Source: an uncultured Christensenella sp.
Lineage (GTDB): Bacteria > Bacillota > Clostridia > Christensenellales > Pumilibacteraceae
DNA length: 64,000 nt
Reading direction: 5' to 3'
Assembly: GCA_910585955.1 (NCBI GenBank)
Contig: CAJUGC010000007.1
Coordinates: forward strand, 1 to 64,000
The position numbers and the translations under genes are program-made. This document shows positions 1 to 8,248 of the stretch, piece by piece (within the stretch, counting starts at the first letter, position 1; each line of letters opens with the position of its first letter). Below the pieces are notes generated by a model, which was not told the origin of the DNA, did no database searches, and worked only from the letters and a program-made list of their open reading frames with translations.

Positions 1-90
1 ATTCCGTTCACGAATAGATATTTCGGGTTCAATCTCTGTCTGTCTTGGTGCACCAAAAAACGATAGAGGTCAATCCCCTATCTCTAATAG

Positions 91-184
91 ATCGGCAAGT
101 GCTACCGAGTACTTGCAAGTGCAAACAGCACTTTGTTTATATCGTCAGGTCTTGGAAGATATAAACAAAGCGCTGTTTTTTTTT
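91..184 (+). promoter_or_regulatory. Transcription-attenuating leader of pnuC
   Basis: A long hairpin (left arm about 123-142, right arm about 159-178, one internal A/C mismatch) is followed by eight or nine Ts and ends directly before the pnuC ribosome site, so it has the form of an intrinsic terminator inside the leader. Upstream, GCAAGTGC occurs twice (95-102 and 115-122). The first copy can form a 9-bp hairpin with 108-116. Either copy can instead pair with AGCACTT at 127-133, which would break the terminator arm. Mutually exclusive pairings of this kind are typical of riboswitches or protein-controlled attenuators. I recognise no known aptamer, and the sensing part may begin before the window. 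Confidence 0.75.
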
Positions 185-192
185 GGAGCGTT

Positions 193-900
193 ATGAAAAA
201 TCATAAGACACATATCAAAATTGCGGAATGGTTGATTTGGAGCGTGAGCGCGATATCGATCACGGTTTGTTTTTTTGTTTTCAAAAACACGCAATATCTT
301 TATTTGGTCGGTTCATTGATCGGCGTGACCGCATTGATTTTTGTATCAAAGGGCAACCCTATCGGGCAATTCTTAACTATTATATTCAGCGTGTTTTACG
401 GCATTATTTCGTATTCCTTTAACTATTACGGCGAAATGATAACCTATCTCGGTATGAGTGCGCCTATAGCTTTATGGGCGCTGATATCGTGGCTTAAAAA
501 TCCATACAAAGGAAACAAAAGCGAGGTTAAAGTAAATTCACTATCCAAAAAAGAATGGTGTTTGTTTCTATTTGCGGCCGCCTTAGTTACATTGTCGTTT
601 TTCTTTATACTCCGCGCATTGAATACAGTCAATTTGATTCTCAGCACAATTTCCGTATTTACTTCCTTTGTCGCTGCGTATCTGACAGCAAGGAGAAGTA
701 GATTTTACGCAATAGGCTACGGTCTGAACGATATAGTTCTTATAATCATGTGGAGCGTGGCAAGTTATGAAGATCTTACATATTTGCCCATGGTAATTTG
801 TTTTATCGCCTTCTTGGCGACCGATTCTTACGGCTTTATAAATTGGAGCATTATGAACAAAAAACAGAAAGCGGAAAATGAATACACTGATTACACTTGA
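193..900 (+). CDS. pnuC: PnuC-family vitamin transporter
   Basis: This 235-residue integral membrane protein has about seven hydrophobic segments and a C-terminal YG-x-x-ND-x-x-x-I-x-x-W motif typical of the PnuC family. Family members are facilitators for nicotinamide riboside; relatives PnuT and PnuX carry thiamine and riboflavin, so the substrate is not certain from sequence. The start chosen is the ATG at 193, because it has GGAG 4 bases upstream and lies just after the leader terminator; an in-frame upstream start at 133 would lie inside the terminator hairpin. The attenuator before it suggests control by the level of a vitamin or cofactor. Base composition here is clearly more AT-rich than in the rest of the window. 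Confidence 0.85.
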   Translation: MKNHKTHIKIAEWLIWSVSAISITVCFFVFKNTQYLYLVGSLIGVTALIFVSKGNPIGQFLTIIFSVFYGIISYSFNYYGEMITYLGMSAPIALWALISWLKNPYKGNKSEVKVNSLSKKEWCLFLFAAALVTLSFFFILRALNTVNLILSTISVFTSFVAAYLTARRSRFYAIGYGLNDIVLIIMWSVASYEDLTYLPMVICFIAFLATDSYGFINWSIMNKKQKAENEYTDYT

Positions 901-1016
901 CAATATTACTGCCTTTTGCTAATCTTGTACATATCATTCAACCTTTACGATTCGCGCCGAATCACTCCGTGAAATTCGGATTCGAGCAAGCGCAAACCAA
1001 ATCCCAAGGAGATATT

Positions 1017-1520
1017 ATGAAAGTTATTTCCAAACAGAGAAACAGCAAAATGTGTATAGTTTGCGGAATGGACAACGAATACGGCTTACGCGCACCGTTT
1101 TATAACATGGAGGACGGCAGCGTAATGACGCTGTTTAGATACCGTCCGCAACATCAAAGTTACCCGGGACGAGTGCACGGAGGACTTATAGCCGCCATGC
1201 TCGACGAAATGGGTCTTAGGGCGCTATGGGCGAAAGAACTCACGGAAGAGAATTTCGGCGTAACCATATCTCTTGAGACAAAATACCGAAAGCCTGTGCC
1301 TTACGACGCACAGCTCATCGGATGCGGAACAATAACAAAAACACTCGGCAACTTTTTTGTGTCCGAGTGTAAAATTACAGATTTAAGCGGAAATATACTC
1401 GCAAATGCCGACGTTAAATATCTGAAGCTCGACACCGAAAAAATCGCGCGGAACATCGACGCTCACGAGGAAATGTGCTATCTCATAGAGGACGATATAA
1501 AGGAAATAAACTACATATAG
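1017..1520 (+). CDS. PaaI-like hotdog-fold acyl-CoA thioesterase
   Basis: The 167-residue protein matches the PaaI/YbgC-type hotdog thioesterases. Near residues 53-65 is the family signature HGG followed by DEMG, where the conserved acidic residue takes part in thioester hydrolysis. The N-terminal C-x-x-C (CIVCG) is also common in this branch. The substrate is probably a small acyl-CoA, but cannot be named. The ATG at 1017 is chosen because AAGGAG lies 7 bases upstream; the open frame extends to 897 but without a ribosome site. The gene is 116 bases after pnuC on the same strand and converges on the YcxB-like pair, with no clear terminator between. Confidence 0.8.
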   Translation: MKVISKQRNSKMCIVCGMDNEYGLRAPFYNMEDGSVMTLFRYRPQHQSYPGRVHGGLIAAMLDEMGLRALWAKELTEENFGVTISLETKYRKPVPYDAQLIGCGTITKTLGNFFVSECKITDLSGNILANADVKYLKLDTEKIARNIDAHEEMCYLIEDDIKEINYI

Positions 1521-1532
1521 AAGAGCAGTCTT

Positions 1533-2135
1533 TTACTCTGCCTTGCCGCACTGCGATAATTCGATAGTCTTTCCGCCGAATTTCGGATTTTTCGACATTA
1601 GCCGCATTAAGGTATCGAATTCCAAATGAGAAAGACGCGACTTTTCAACAGCAAACGCCGTTCTCTTATCGGAAAGATAAATAAACAAGTACTCTTTTGT
1701 CTCTTTCACTTTCCCGACAGACGAATAGTACACCTTGCTCATTCCCAACTTATCCCCCATTTTGTCGCTTTGCACAATAAAACTATCGGAAAAAAATTCG
1801 TATTCGTTTTTTAATCGATTGTTTTCAACCGCCGTTTTTAAGCGTTGTTTCAACAAAGCAACCAGCATTATTCCTATAACGAGCAATATCGCGCCCGCAA
1901 AAAGCAACACATTGTTGAACACAGGTTCTTTTTCAAAAATCGTTCCGATCGCAATGTATGCAGCAAGAGCCACCGCACCGATCCCAATTGACGCAATCGC
2001 CCAAACTTTTAACGGTTTGTTAAGTTCTTTTTGAGCTTTTTCGAAAGAATCAAACGAACATTTTATACTCGCACTTTCAGAGCGCGATTCCAATTTCTCG
2101 AATGGTAATTGCTTTTCGGAAGTTTCCTCGCTCAT
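1533..2135 (-). CDS. YcxB-like membrane protein, second of pair
   Basis: The 200-residue protein has a short cytoplasmic N-terminus, two membrane helices (about 43-64 and 73-95) and a soluble C-terminal domain of about 100 residues with the pattern seen in YcxB-like proteins (a stretch around YYSSVGKVKETKEYLFIYL and a late FxxL segment). The role of this family is not established. It overlaps the upstream paralogue by ATGA, so the two are probably translationally coupled. The two proteins share layout but are clearly diverged, which suggests an old duplication and perhaps a heteromeric complex. Confidence 0.65.
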   Translation of the reverse strand: MSEETSEKQLPFEKLESRSESASIKCSFDSFEKAQKELNKPLKVWAIASIGIGAVALAAYIAIGTIFEKEPVFNNVLLFAGAILLVIGIMLVALLKQRLKTAVENNRLKNEYEFFSDSFIVQSDKMGDKLGMSKVYYSSVGKVKETKEYLFIYLSDKRTAFAVEKSRLSHLEFDTLMRLMSKNPKFGGKTIELSQCGKAE

Positions 2136-2689
2136 TGCTTTTCTTCCTTTACCGCAAGTTGAAGTTCGGGCGGACGAGGAGAGCTGTTACCTTCTTTTAA
2201 CGGCAGTTTCAAAAGCTCGCGCACGGTGTTCTGTTCCTCTGCCGAAAGACCGTCCTTGCCTATCGCATACATAATGGCGGAATTGTTATAAAGCGCGAAA
2301 AATTCTTTATACTCCTTGTGTTTGGAAAGTTTGTCGTACTTTACGGTCTCTTCGCCTATCTTGTCACCGCTTGCGTTATAAACGCTCATCACGACGCCAT
2401 CGGCAAAACATTCGGATTTACTCCACTTTCCTTCCTTGCGGCTCTTGACTATCATATACGCGTATATCCCGACGAGATATCCGCTTGAGGCAATGACGAG
2501 ACAGCAACATATGAGCACTAAGAGGTTGTACCAAGAGCTTCCCGTGACGCCTGCGATTATTTCGGCGACAAGCCCAGCCGTCGCAATCAAAAACAGAACG
2601 CCCCAACCTATCACATACTTTGAAAATGCCGCGAAATTTACGATCTTGTATTCCGCTTTGGACTCAAACGTACCTTTTTCAGTTATCAT
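2132..2689 (-). CDS. YcxB-like membrane protein, first of pair
   Basis: This 185-residue protein has two membrane helices (about 25-47 and 53-76) and a C-terminal soluble domain like that of its neighbour, with VKYDKLSKHKEYKEFFALY as the diagnostic segment. Function is unknown; YcxB-like domains occur in many Firmicutes membrane proteins. A GGAGG ribosome site lies 6 bases before the ATG, and a promoter is visible at 2711-2740. It is transcribed away from the large activase gene across a shared 174-base divergent region. Confidence 0.65.
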   Translation of the reverse strand: MITEKGTFESKAEYKIVNFAAFSKYVIGWGVLFLIATAGLVAEIIAGVTGSSWYNLLVLICCCLVIASSGYLVGIYAYMIVKSRKEGKWSKSECFADGVVMSVYNASGDKIGEETVKYDKLSKHKEYKEFFALYNNSAIMYAIGKDGLSAEEQNTVRELLKLPLKEGNSSPRPPELQLAVKEEKQ

Positions 2690-2710
2690 ATTCTTACCTC
2701 CGTCGAATGT

Positions 2711-2740
2711 ATTGTATCATAAGCCTACCCTCTTTGTAAA
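2711..2740 (-). promoter_or_regulatory. Promoter of the YcxB-like pair
   Basis: Read on the minus strand: TTTACA, an 18-base spacer, TACAAT, then GGAGG and the start codon of the first YcxB-like gene. Confidence 0.6.
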
Positions 2741-2799
2741 GATATTTAAACAATTTTCTTATTCTTGCGCTCGTTAAAAACAACTCCGTCTTAGTTTAA

Positions 2800-2828
2800 T
2801 TGACAAAAAAGCTTATGCCTGTTATACT
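2800..2828 (+). promoter_or_regulatory. Promoter of the acyl-CoA dehydratase activase gene
   Basis: TTGACA at 2800-2805, a 17-base spacer and TATACT at 2823-2828, 36 bases before the ATG, which is preceded by AAAGGAG. This is close to the sigma-A consensus. Confidence 0.8.
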
Positions 2829-2863
2829 ATAATAGAAAAAGTAGGCAAAGGAGAAATTTCCGT

Positions 2864-5800
2864 ATGAAGCAATACTCGATCGGTCTCGACGTAGGTTCGA
2901 CTACGATAAAGACGGCAGTGCTCGACAATAGCGGTGCTCTCGTATATTCGAGCTATGAGCGGCATTACTCAGACATTAAGGCAACGCTTACAAAAGTGTT
3001 GCAAACAGTGCTGTCGAAATACGATAATTTTTCAGTTTCCGTAACGGGCAGCGGCGGCATATCTGTTTCGCAGTGGTTGGACATTCCGTTTATTCAGGAA
3101 GTTATCGCCGGAGTGGAAGCCATAAAAAGACTTATTCCAGAAACCGACGTCGCCATAGAACTCGGCGGCGAAGATGCGAAAATCACATACTTAAAGGGCG
3201 GACTCGAGCAGCGCATGAACGGAACTTGCGCAGGCGGCACGGGAGCTTTCATAGACCAAATGGCGAGCTTTCTGAATACCGACGCTCCGGGTCTTAACGA
3301 ACTTGCCAAAGAATCGACTATTATCTATCCCATCGCTTCTCGTTGCGGCGTATTCGCAAAGTCCGATATACAGCCGCTAATAAACGACGGCGCAAAAAAA
3401 GCCGACATCGCCGCATCGGTATTTCAGTCGGTCGTAAATCAGACTATTTCGGGCCTTGCCTGCGGCAAACCGATCACCGGTAACGTCGCATTTCTCGGCG
3501 GTCCTCTTCACTTTTTGACCGAGCTCGGCAAGCGCTTTACCGAAACTTTAAAGCCCGAGTCGGCGGTGTTCCCCGAAAATTCGCAGGTGTTTAACGCGAT
3601 AGGCGCCGCGTTTGCGTCGGAAAAAGTGTTCACATCAAAAGAACTTTTGAAAAAAGTGGACGAGATGTCGTCTCTGAATGTAAAGGAAGTCGAAAGACTG
3701 CCCGCCCTCTTCTCTTCACCTGAGGAACTCGAGGCATTTCGTGCACGTCATGCAAAGACAAAAATCAAATTCGCAGACATAAAACAACACGAAGGTCCTT
3801 GTTTTATGGGCATAGACGCAGGTTCGACTACTACGAAAGTCGCGGTGATAAACTCCGAGGGCGGACTTTTATACTCTTGGTACGGTTCTAACAGCGGCGA
3901 TCCTCTAAACGCCGTTACAGAAGTCGTCAAGGAGATATATTCTCTTCTTCCCGAAAAAGCATACATAGGACGAGCTACCGTTACCGGCTACGGCGAACAA
4001 CTCATTAAAACCGCGCTGAGTCTCGACGACGGCGAAATCGAAACAATGGCGCACCAAACCGCCAGCAACAGGATACTCCCCGGAGTGGAGTTCGTACTCG
4101 ACATAGGCGGCCAGGACATGAAGTGCCTGAAAATCAAAAACGGAGTCATACACGACATAATGCTGAACGAAGCTTGTTCGTCCGGTTGCGGCTCGTTCAT
4201 AGAGACATTTGCTTCCGCACTCGGAATGAGCGCGGCAGAATTTGCCGTAAAGGGACTCGAGTCGGCTTCTCCAGTCAATCTCGGCTCGCGTTGTACCGTC
4301 TTTATGAATTCGCGCGTAAAGCAAGCTCAAAAGGAAGGCGCGTCTGTGGCGGACATTTCCGCGGGACTCGCCTACTCAGTAGTAAAGAACGCATTGTTTA
4401 AAGTAATAAAGCTCCGCGACAGCTCGGAAATGGGCGAAAAGGTAATTGTTCAGGGCGGCACGTTTTTAAACGAATCCGTACTTCGCGCATTCGAACTTAT
4501 TTCCGGTCGCGAAGTAGTGCGTCCCGACCAAGCTGGACTGATGGGCGCATACGGTTGCGCTCTCATCAGTCAGAAGAATCACATCGAAGGAACAAAGAGC
4601 AGTATAAAGAGCGCAACGGAATTGAAAGAGTTTTCCGCCGAAAAGAGCAGCCGACGCTGCGATAAATGCGGCAATCATTGCTTACTCACGATAACGAAAT
4701 TTTCCGATGGACGCGAGTTTATCACAAACAACCGTTGCGAGCGCGGCGCCGGGCGCGAGGAAAAGAACAGGGACCTTCCGCCCAACCTTTTCGAATATAA
4801 ATATAAGAGGTTGTTTTCCTACTATAAGCCGCTCGAATCAAAGGATGCGAAACGCGGCGTAGTCGGCATACCGCGAGTCCTTAACCTTTACGAAAACTAT
4901 CCTTTTTGGTTCACATTCTTTACGCGTCTCGGATATCGTGTAGAGCTTTCGCCGCGCTCCTCCAGAGCGATATATAATCTCGGCATCGATACTATGCCGT
5001 CGGAATCCGTATGCTATCCCGCAAAGCTCGTACACGGACACATTACCGCGCTTGTAAATAAGGGCGTAAAATTCATATTCTATCCCTGCCTTCCCTACGA
5101 GCAAGTCGAGGACGAAAACGCAGGCAATCACTACAACTGTCCGATTGTTTCCACATATCCAGAAGTAATAAAAAACAATATGGACGAAGTTTTTGCGGAC
5201 AAGGTCAAATTCATGGCGCCTTTCCTTCCGCTTCCGACGCCTAAAAGAATGATAGACAGGCTGTGCGAAGAGATGCCCGACATCCCCAAAAAGGAAATAG
5301 CGTCTGCCGCGCGCGCCGCTTATGCGGAAATCGCACGTTTCAAAAACGATATACGCAAAGAAGGCGAACGGGTCGTGAAGCTTCTCAATGAAACCGGCGG
5401 ACACGGCATAGTGCTCGCAGGACGTCCCTATCATGTGGATCCCGAAATAAATCACGGCATACCGGAAATGATAAATTCTTACGGATTTGCCGTACTCACC
5501 GAGGACAGCGTCGCGCACATAAACCGTGTGCCCCGCCCCATTCGAGTCGTCGATCAATGGATGTACCATACCCGCCTTTATAATGCCGCAAATTTCGTGC
5601 GCACCACCGACAATTTGGATCTCGTTCAACTTAATTCGTTCGGTTGCGGTCTCGACGCTGTGACTACCGACCAAGTACAGGAACTGCTTGAGGAAGCGAA
5701 CAAACTGTACACCGTTCTCAAAATAGACGAAGTGAACAACCTCGGCGCGGCACGCATAAGAGTACGTTCGCTCATTGCAGTGCTCAACGAACGAAGAGAC

Positions 5801-7174
5801 AAAAATATTCACGCCGTGAGCGTCCCTCTTCCCAAAGGTCGCGTGGTTTTCACGAAGGAAATGCGCTCGAACTACACCATTCTCGCACCGCAGATATCTC
5901 CCATTCATTTAAGGCTTCTCGAAGCGGCTCTGCGCACTTACGGCTACAATCTCGTCGTATTGCCGGACTCGCCGAACGCCGTAGAAACAGGGCTTAAATA
6001 CGTCAACAACGACGCTTGCTACCCCACTATTCTTGTCATAGGACAACTTGTGGACGCGCTTCAAAGCGGCAAATACGACATCAATCGTACCGCCGTCATA
6101 ATAACGCAGACGGGCGGCGGTTGCCGCGCCACAAATTATATTGCTCTGCTCAGAAAAGCGCTCAGACAGGCAAATATGGCTCAGGTGCCCGTCATTTCAA
6201 TGAACACCGTCGGACTCGAGAAAAATCCCGGCTTTAAGCTGACCGTTCCGCTCGGACTTTCGATAGTTTACGGAGCGCTGTACGGAGACCTTTTGATGCG
6301 CTGTCTTTACAAAGTGCGTCCTTACGAAATTACCGAAGGAAGCGCGGACGCACTGTATGAAAAGTGGAACGCCATAATTTGCGAAGATCTAAAAAACAAG
6401 AAAAACAATTTCAAAAAATATGTGCCGATGATAGTCAAAGAATTCGACGCTTTGCCCGTAAAAGACGAAATACGTCCGAAAGTCGGAATCGTAGGCGAGA
6501 TTCTCGTCAAGTTCCACCCCGTCGCGAACAACAACGCCGTTCGGCTTATCGAGCGAGAGGGCGGCGAAGCGGTGGTTCCCGACTTTGCGGACTTCTTCCT
6601 TTACCAGCTCGTGAACTCCACAACAAAATACGAGATTCTCGACGGACCGAAGAAAAAGAGCATTGTCGGAAAACTCGGTATTTGGTTCATAGAACATTTA
6701 AGGAAGCCTATGGCGAAAGCTCTTAAAGGCACTAAATTCGGAGAGCCTACACACATATTCCCCATGGCGCGCGAAGCCAATAAGATAGTCAGCCCCGCCA
6801 ACATGAGCGGCGAAGGTTGGTTCCTTACCGCGGAAATGCTCGAACTGATCGAAAGCGGCGTTAACAATATAATCTGTATGCAACCGTTTGCCTGCCTCCC
6901 CAATCACGTCACCGGCAAGGGCGTAATGAAAGCCATTAAAAAGCACGAGCCTAACGCGAATATCGTCGCGGTAGACTACGATCCCGGAGCAAGCGAAGTC
7001 AATCAAGTCAACCGCATAAAGCTTATGATGAGCGTCGCGTTCTCCAACCTCAGAGGCGAAAAAAAGAGTCTGTCCATAGAGGACGAACCCGAAGAAAAGC
7101 CTGCTGTAGGCTGTAATACCTGCCACAAAGACGACGAAAGTTTCGCAGAAGCAGCGGCAAGCAAGGACGAGTAA
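2864..7174 (+). CDS. Large 2-hydroxyacyl-CoA dehydratase activase (BadF/HgdC type)
   Basis: The 1436-residue protein carries two tandem BadF/BcrA/HgdC-type ATPase domains (from about residues 5 and 314, each opening with a G-x-D-x-GSTT-K phosphate loop). In the first, C122 (in TCAGGTGAF) and C161 (in SRCGVF) match the cysteines that hold a [4Fe-4S] cluster between activator subunits. The second repeats this as ACSSGCGSF and SRCTVF. A four-cysteine cluster (about 598-626) follows, then a DUF2229-like region and a C-terminal part with conserved Cys in YPC, NNDACYP, TQTGGGC and QPFACLP. Length and order match the long activase family of anaerobes. These proteins use ATP to drive low-potential electron transfer to a partner. 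No dehydratase subunits lie nearby, so the partner is unknown. Confidence 0.85.
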   Translation: MKQYSIGLDVGSTTIKTAVLDNSGALVYSSYERHYSDIKATLTKVLQTVLSKYDNFSVSVTGSGGISVSQWLDIPFIQEVIAGVEAIKRLIPETDVAIELGGEDAKITYLKGGLEQRMNGTCAGGTGAFIDQMASFLNTDAPGLNELAKESTIIYPIASRCGVFAKSDIQPLINDGAKKADIAASVFQSVVNQTISGLACGKPITGNVAFLGGPLHFLTELGKRFTETLKPESAVFPENSQVFNAIGAAFASEKVFTSKELLKKVDEMSSLNVKEVERLPALFSSPEELEAFRARHAKTKIKFADIKQHEGPCFMGIDAGSTTTKVAVINSEGGLLYSWYGSNSGDPLNAVTEVVKEIYSLLPEKAYIGRATVTGYGEQLIKTALSLDDGEIETMAHQTASNRILPGVEFVLDIGGQDMKCLKIKNGVIHDIMLNEACSSGCGSFIETFASALGMSAAEFAVKGLESASPVNLGSRCTVFMNSRVKQAQKEGASVADISAGLAYSVVKNALFKVIKLRDSSEMGEKVIVQGGTFLNESVLRAFELISGREVVRPDQAGLMGAYGCALISQKNHIEGTKSSIKSATELKEFSAEKSSRRCDKCGNHCLLTITKFSDGREFITNNRCERGAGREEKNRDLPPNLFEYKYKRLFSYYKPLESKDAKRGVVGIPRVLNLYENYPFWFTFFTRLGYRVELSPRSSRAIYNLGIDTMPSESVCYPAKLVHGHITALVNKGVKFIFYPCLPYEQVEDENAGNHYNCPIVSTYPEVIKNNMDEVFADKVKFMAPFLPLPTPKRMIDRLCEEMPDIPKKEIASAARAAYAEIARFKNDIRKEGERVVKLLNETGGHGIVLAGRPYHVDPEINHGIPEMINSYGFAVLTEDSVAHINRVPRPIRVVDQWMYHTRLYNAANFVRTTDNLDLVQLNSFGCGLDAVTTDQVQELLEEANKLYTVLKIDEVNNLGAARIRVRSLIAVLNERRDKNIHAVSVPLPKGRVVFTKEMRSNYTILAPQISPIHLRLLEAALRTYGYNLVVLPDSPNAVETGLKYVNNDACYPTILVIGQLVDALQSGKYDINRTAVIITQTGGGCRATNYIALLRKALRQANMAQVPVISMNTVGLEKNPGFKLTVPLGLSIVYGALYGDLLMRCLYKVRPYEITEGSADALYEKWNAIICEDLKNKKNNFKKYVPMIVKEFDALPVKDEIRPKVGIVGEILVKFHPVANNNAVRLIEREGGEAVVPDFADFFLYQLVNSTTKYEILDGPKKKSIVGKLGIWFIEHLRKPMAKALKGTKFGEPTHIFPMAREANKIVSPANMSGEGWFLTAEMLELIESGVNNIICMQPFACLPNHVTGKGVMKAIKKHEPNANIVAVDYDPGASEVNQVNRIKLMMSVAFSNLRGEKKSLSIEDEPEEKPAVGCNTCHKDDESFAEAAASKDE

Positions 7175-7189
7175 AAGTAAAGTGTATGC

Positions 7190-7224
7190 AAAAAGGCTTT
7201 CGCGCAAATTGCGAAAGCCTTTTT
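7190..7224. terminator. Bidirectional terminator, activase / amidohydrolase
   Basis: A near-perfect hairpin (AAAAAGGCTTTCGC, 7-base loop, GCGAAAGCCTTTTT) has T runs on both strands between two convergent genes. Confidence 0.9.
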
Positions 7225-7229
7225 CAATC

Positions 7230-8021
7230 TCAAATTCCGAGAAGAGATTTCGCATTCCCCGAAAAAATTTTTTCGAGAAGGATTTCATCTTCTATAAACG
7301 ATCGCATTTCGGCAACTTCGACGGACTGCCTTTGCCACGGCGTATCCGTGCCGAAAAGAATTTTATCCTCACCGTGAAGTCCTATGAAACGAGCTATCTC
7401 TTCCTCTGTCAAAAATTTAAATCCGAAAGACGTATCGACATAAACATCAAGCGGCGCAATGTATTCGAACACCTCGTTCCACATATCCTGTCCGCCAAGG
7501 TGAGCGCCCACTATTTTGGCTCCCGAAAAATCCTTGACGACGTGTGCAAAATCTTTAGGCTCGCACATATATTTGTTTCTGAGAACGAGGTCGTGACCGC
7601 AATGAAAGACCATGATCATATCGTTTTCCGCAATTTTCTCGTACATAACATACGCTCTTTTGTCTCCGACGAAAAAGCCCTGAAAGTCGGGATGAAACTT
7701 GATACCTTTTACTCCCTCGGATTTCAGTCGCTTTAATTCCGTAAACCAATCATTATAATCGGGATGAACAGAACCGAAAGAAATTATACCGTCCTCACGA
7801 TTCGAAGCAATTGCCCAATTGTTTACTTTCACGCATTGATGAGGCGCAGTTGCTATATTCAGAATGACGGAGACGTCTATTCCCGCTTCTTTCATTGACG
7901 TTTTGAGGCCGCAAAGAGTACCGTCGTAATGCGGAGGATAAAGAGATTGCTCCGTAAGATTTGCCATAGCGCGCGGGGCAAGAGCATCGGTAAAACAGTG
8001 CGTGTGAAAATCTATAATCAT
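7230..8021 (-). CDS. Amidohydrolase-2 family metal-dependent hydrolase
   Basis: The 263-residue protein is a TIM-barrel amidohydrolase of the ACMSD-like (amidohydrolase 2) branch. Metal and catalytic positions visible in order are H6-x-H8 (DFHTH), K108 and H110 (IKFHP), H140 (VFHCGHD), H174 (GAHLGG) and D226 (FGTD). Family members hydrolyse or decarboxylate small cyclic or carboxylic substrates; this one's substrate is unknown. It stands alone, convergent with the activase gene, and shares its terminator. The start ATG is followed at once by the first metal motif, as usual for the family. Confidence 0.75.
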   Translation of the reverse strand: MIIDFHTHCFTDALAPRAMANLTEQSLYPPHYDGTLCGLKTSMKEAGIDVSVILNIATAPHQCVKVNNWAIASNREDGIISFGSVHPDYNDWFTELKRLKSEGVKGIKFHPDFQGFFVGDKRAYVMYEKIAENDMIMVFHCGHDLVLRNKYMCEPKDFAHVVKDFSGAKIVGAHLGGQDMWNEVFEYIAPLDVYVDTSFGFKFLTEEEIARFIGLHGEDKILFGTDTPWQRQSVEVAEMRSFIEDEILLEKIFSGNAKSLLGI

Positions 8022-8151
8022 AATGTTTCTCCGTTGTCTTTTAAGGACATAAACATTCTAACGCTTAATTCGTATTAGGTCAAGCAAAAAACGAACGCGA
8101 ATCATATAAGATAAAGATTGGCAATAGCTCGGCTTTTTATAAGCTAAGCGT

Positions 8152-8180
8152 TTGACTAATTCATCTATTTGTTATATAAT
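8152..8180 (+). promoter_or_regulatory. Promoter of purA
   Basis: TTGACT at 8152-8157, a 17-base spacer and TATAAT at 8175-8180, followed by a leader of about 60 bases with GGAGG 7 bases before the ATG. I see no purine riboswitch in the leader. Confidence 0.85.
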
Positions 8181-8248
8181 ACTAAAGTATCGTTCTTTTC
8201 AGCCACTGTTGTTTTAAAGGACATACAGAACATTTCGGAGGTATTATT

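Noticed and set aside
20..57. GGTTCAAT and a CACCA-like end near the left edge, suggestive of a tRNA 3' half
   Set aside because: The T-stem pairs poorly (one mismatch, two wobbles), no acceptor stem can be built, and the CCA does not follow at the right distance.
4838..5908. A 356-codon minus-strand frame inside the activase gene
   Set aside because: The activase frame on the plus strand is fully supported by motifs; the antisense frame has no ribosome site and no recognisable domain.
8181..8248. Possible purine riboswitch before purA
   Set aside because: The leader is about 60 bases, with no three-way junction core and no terminator.
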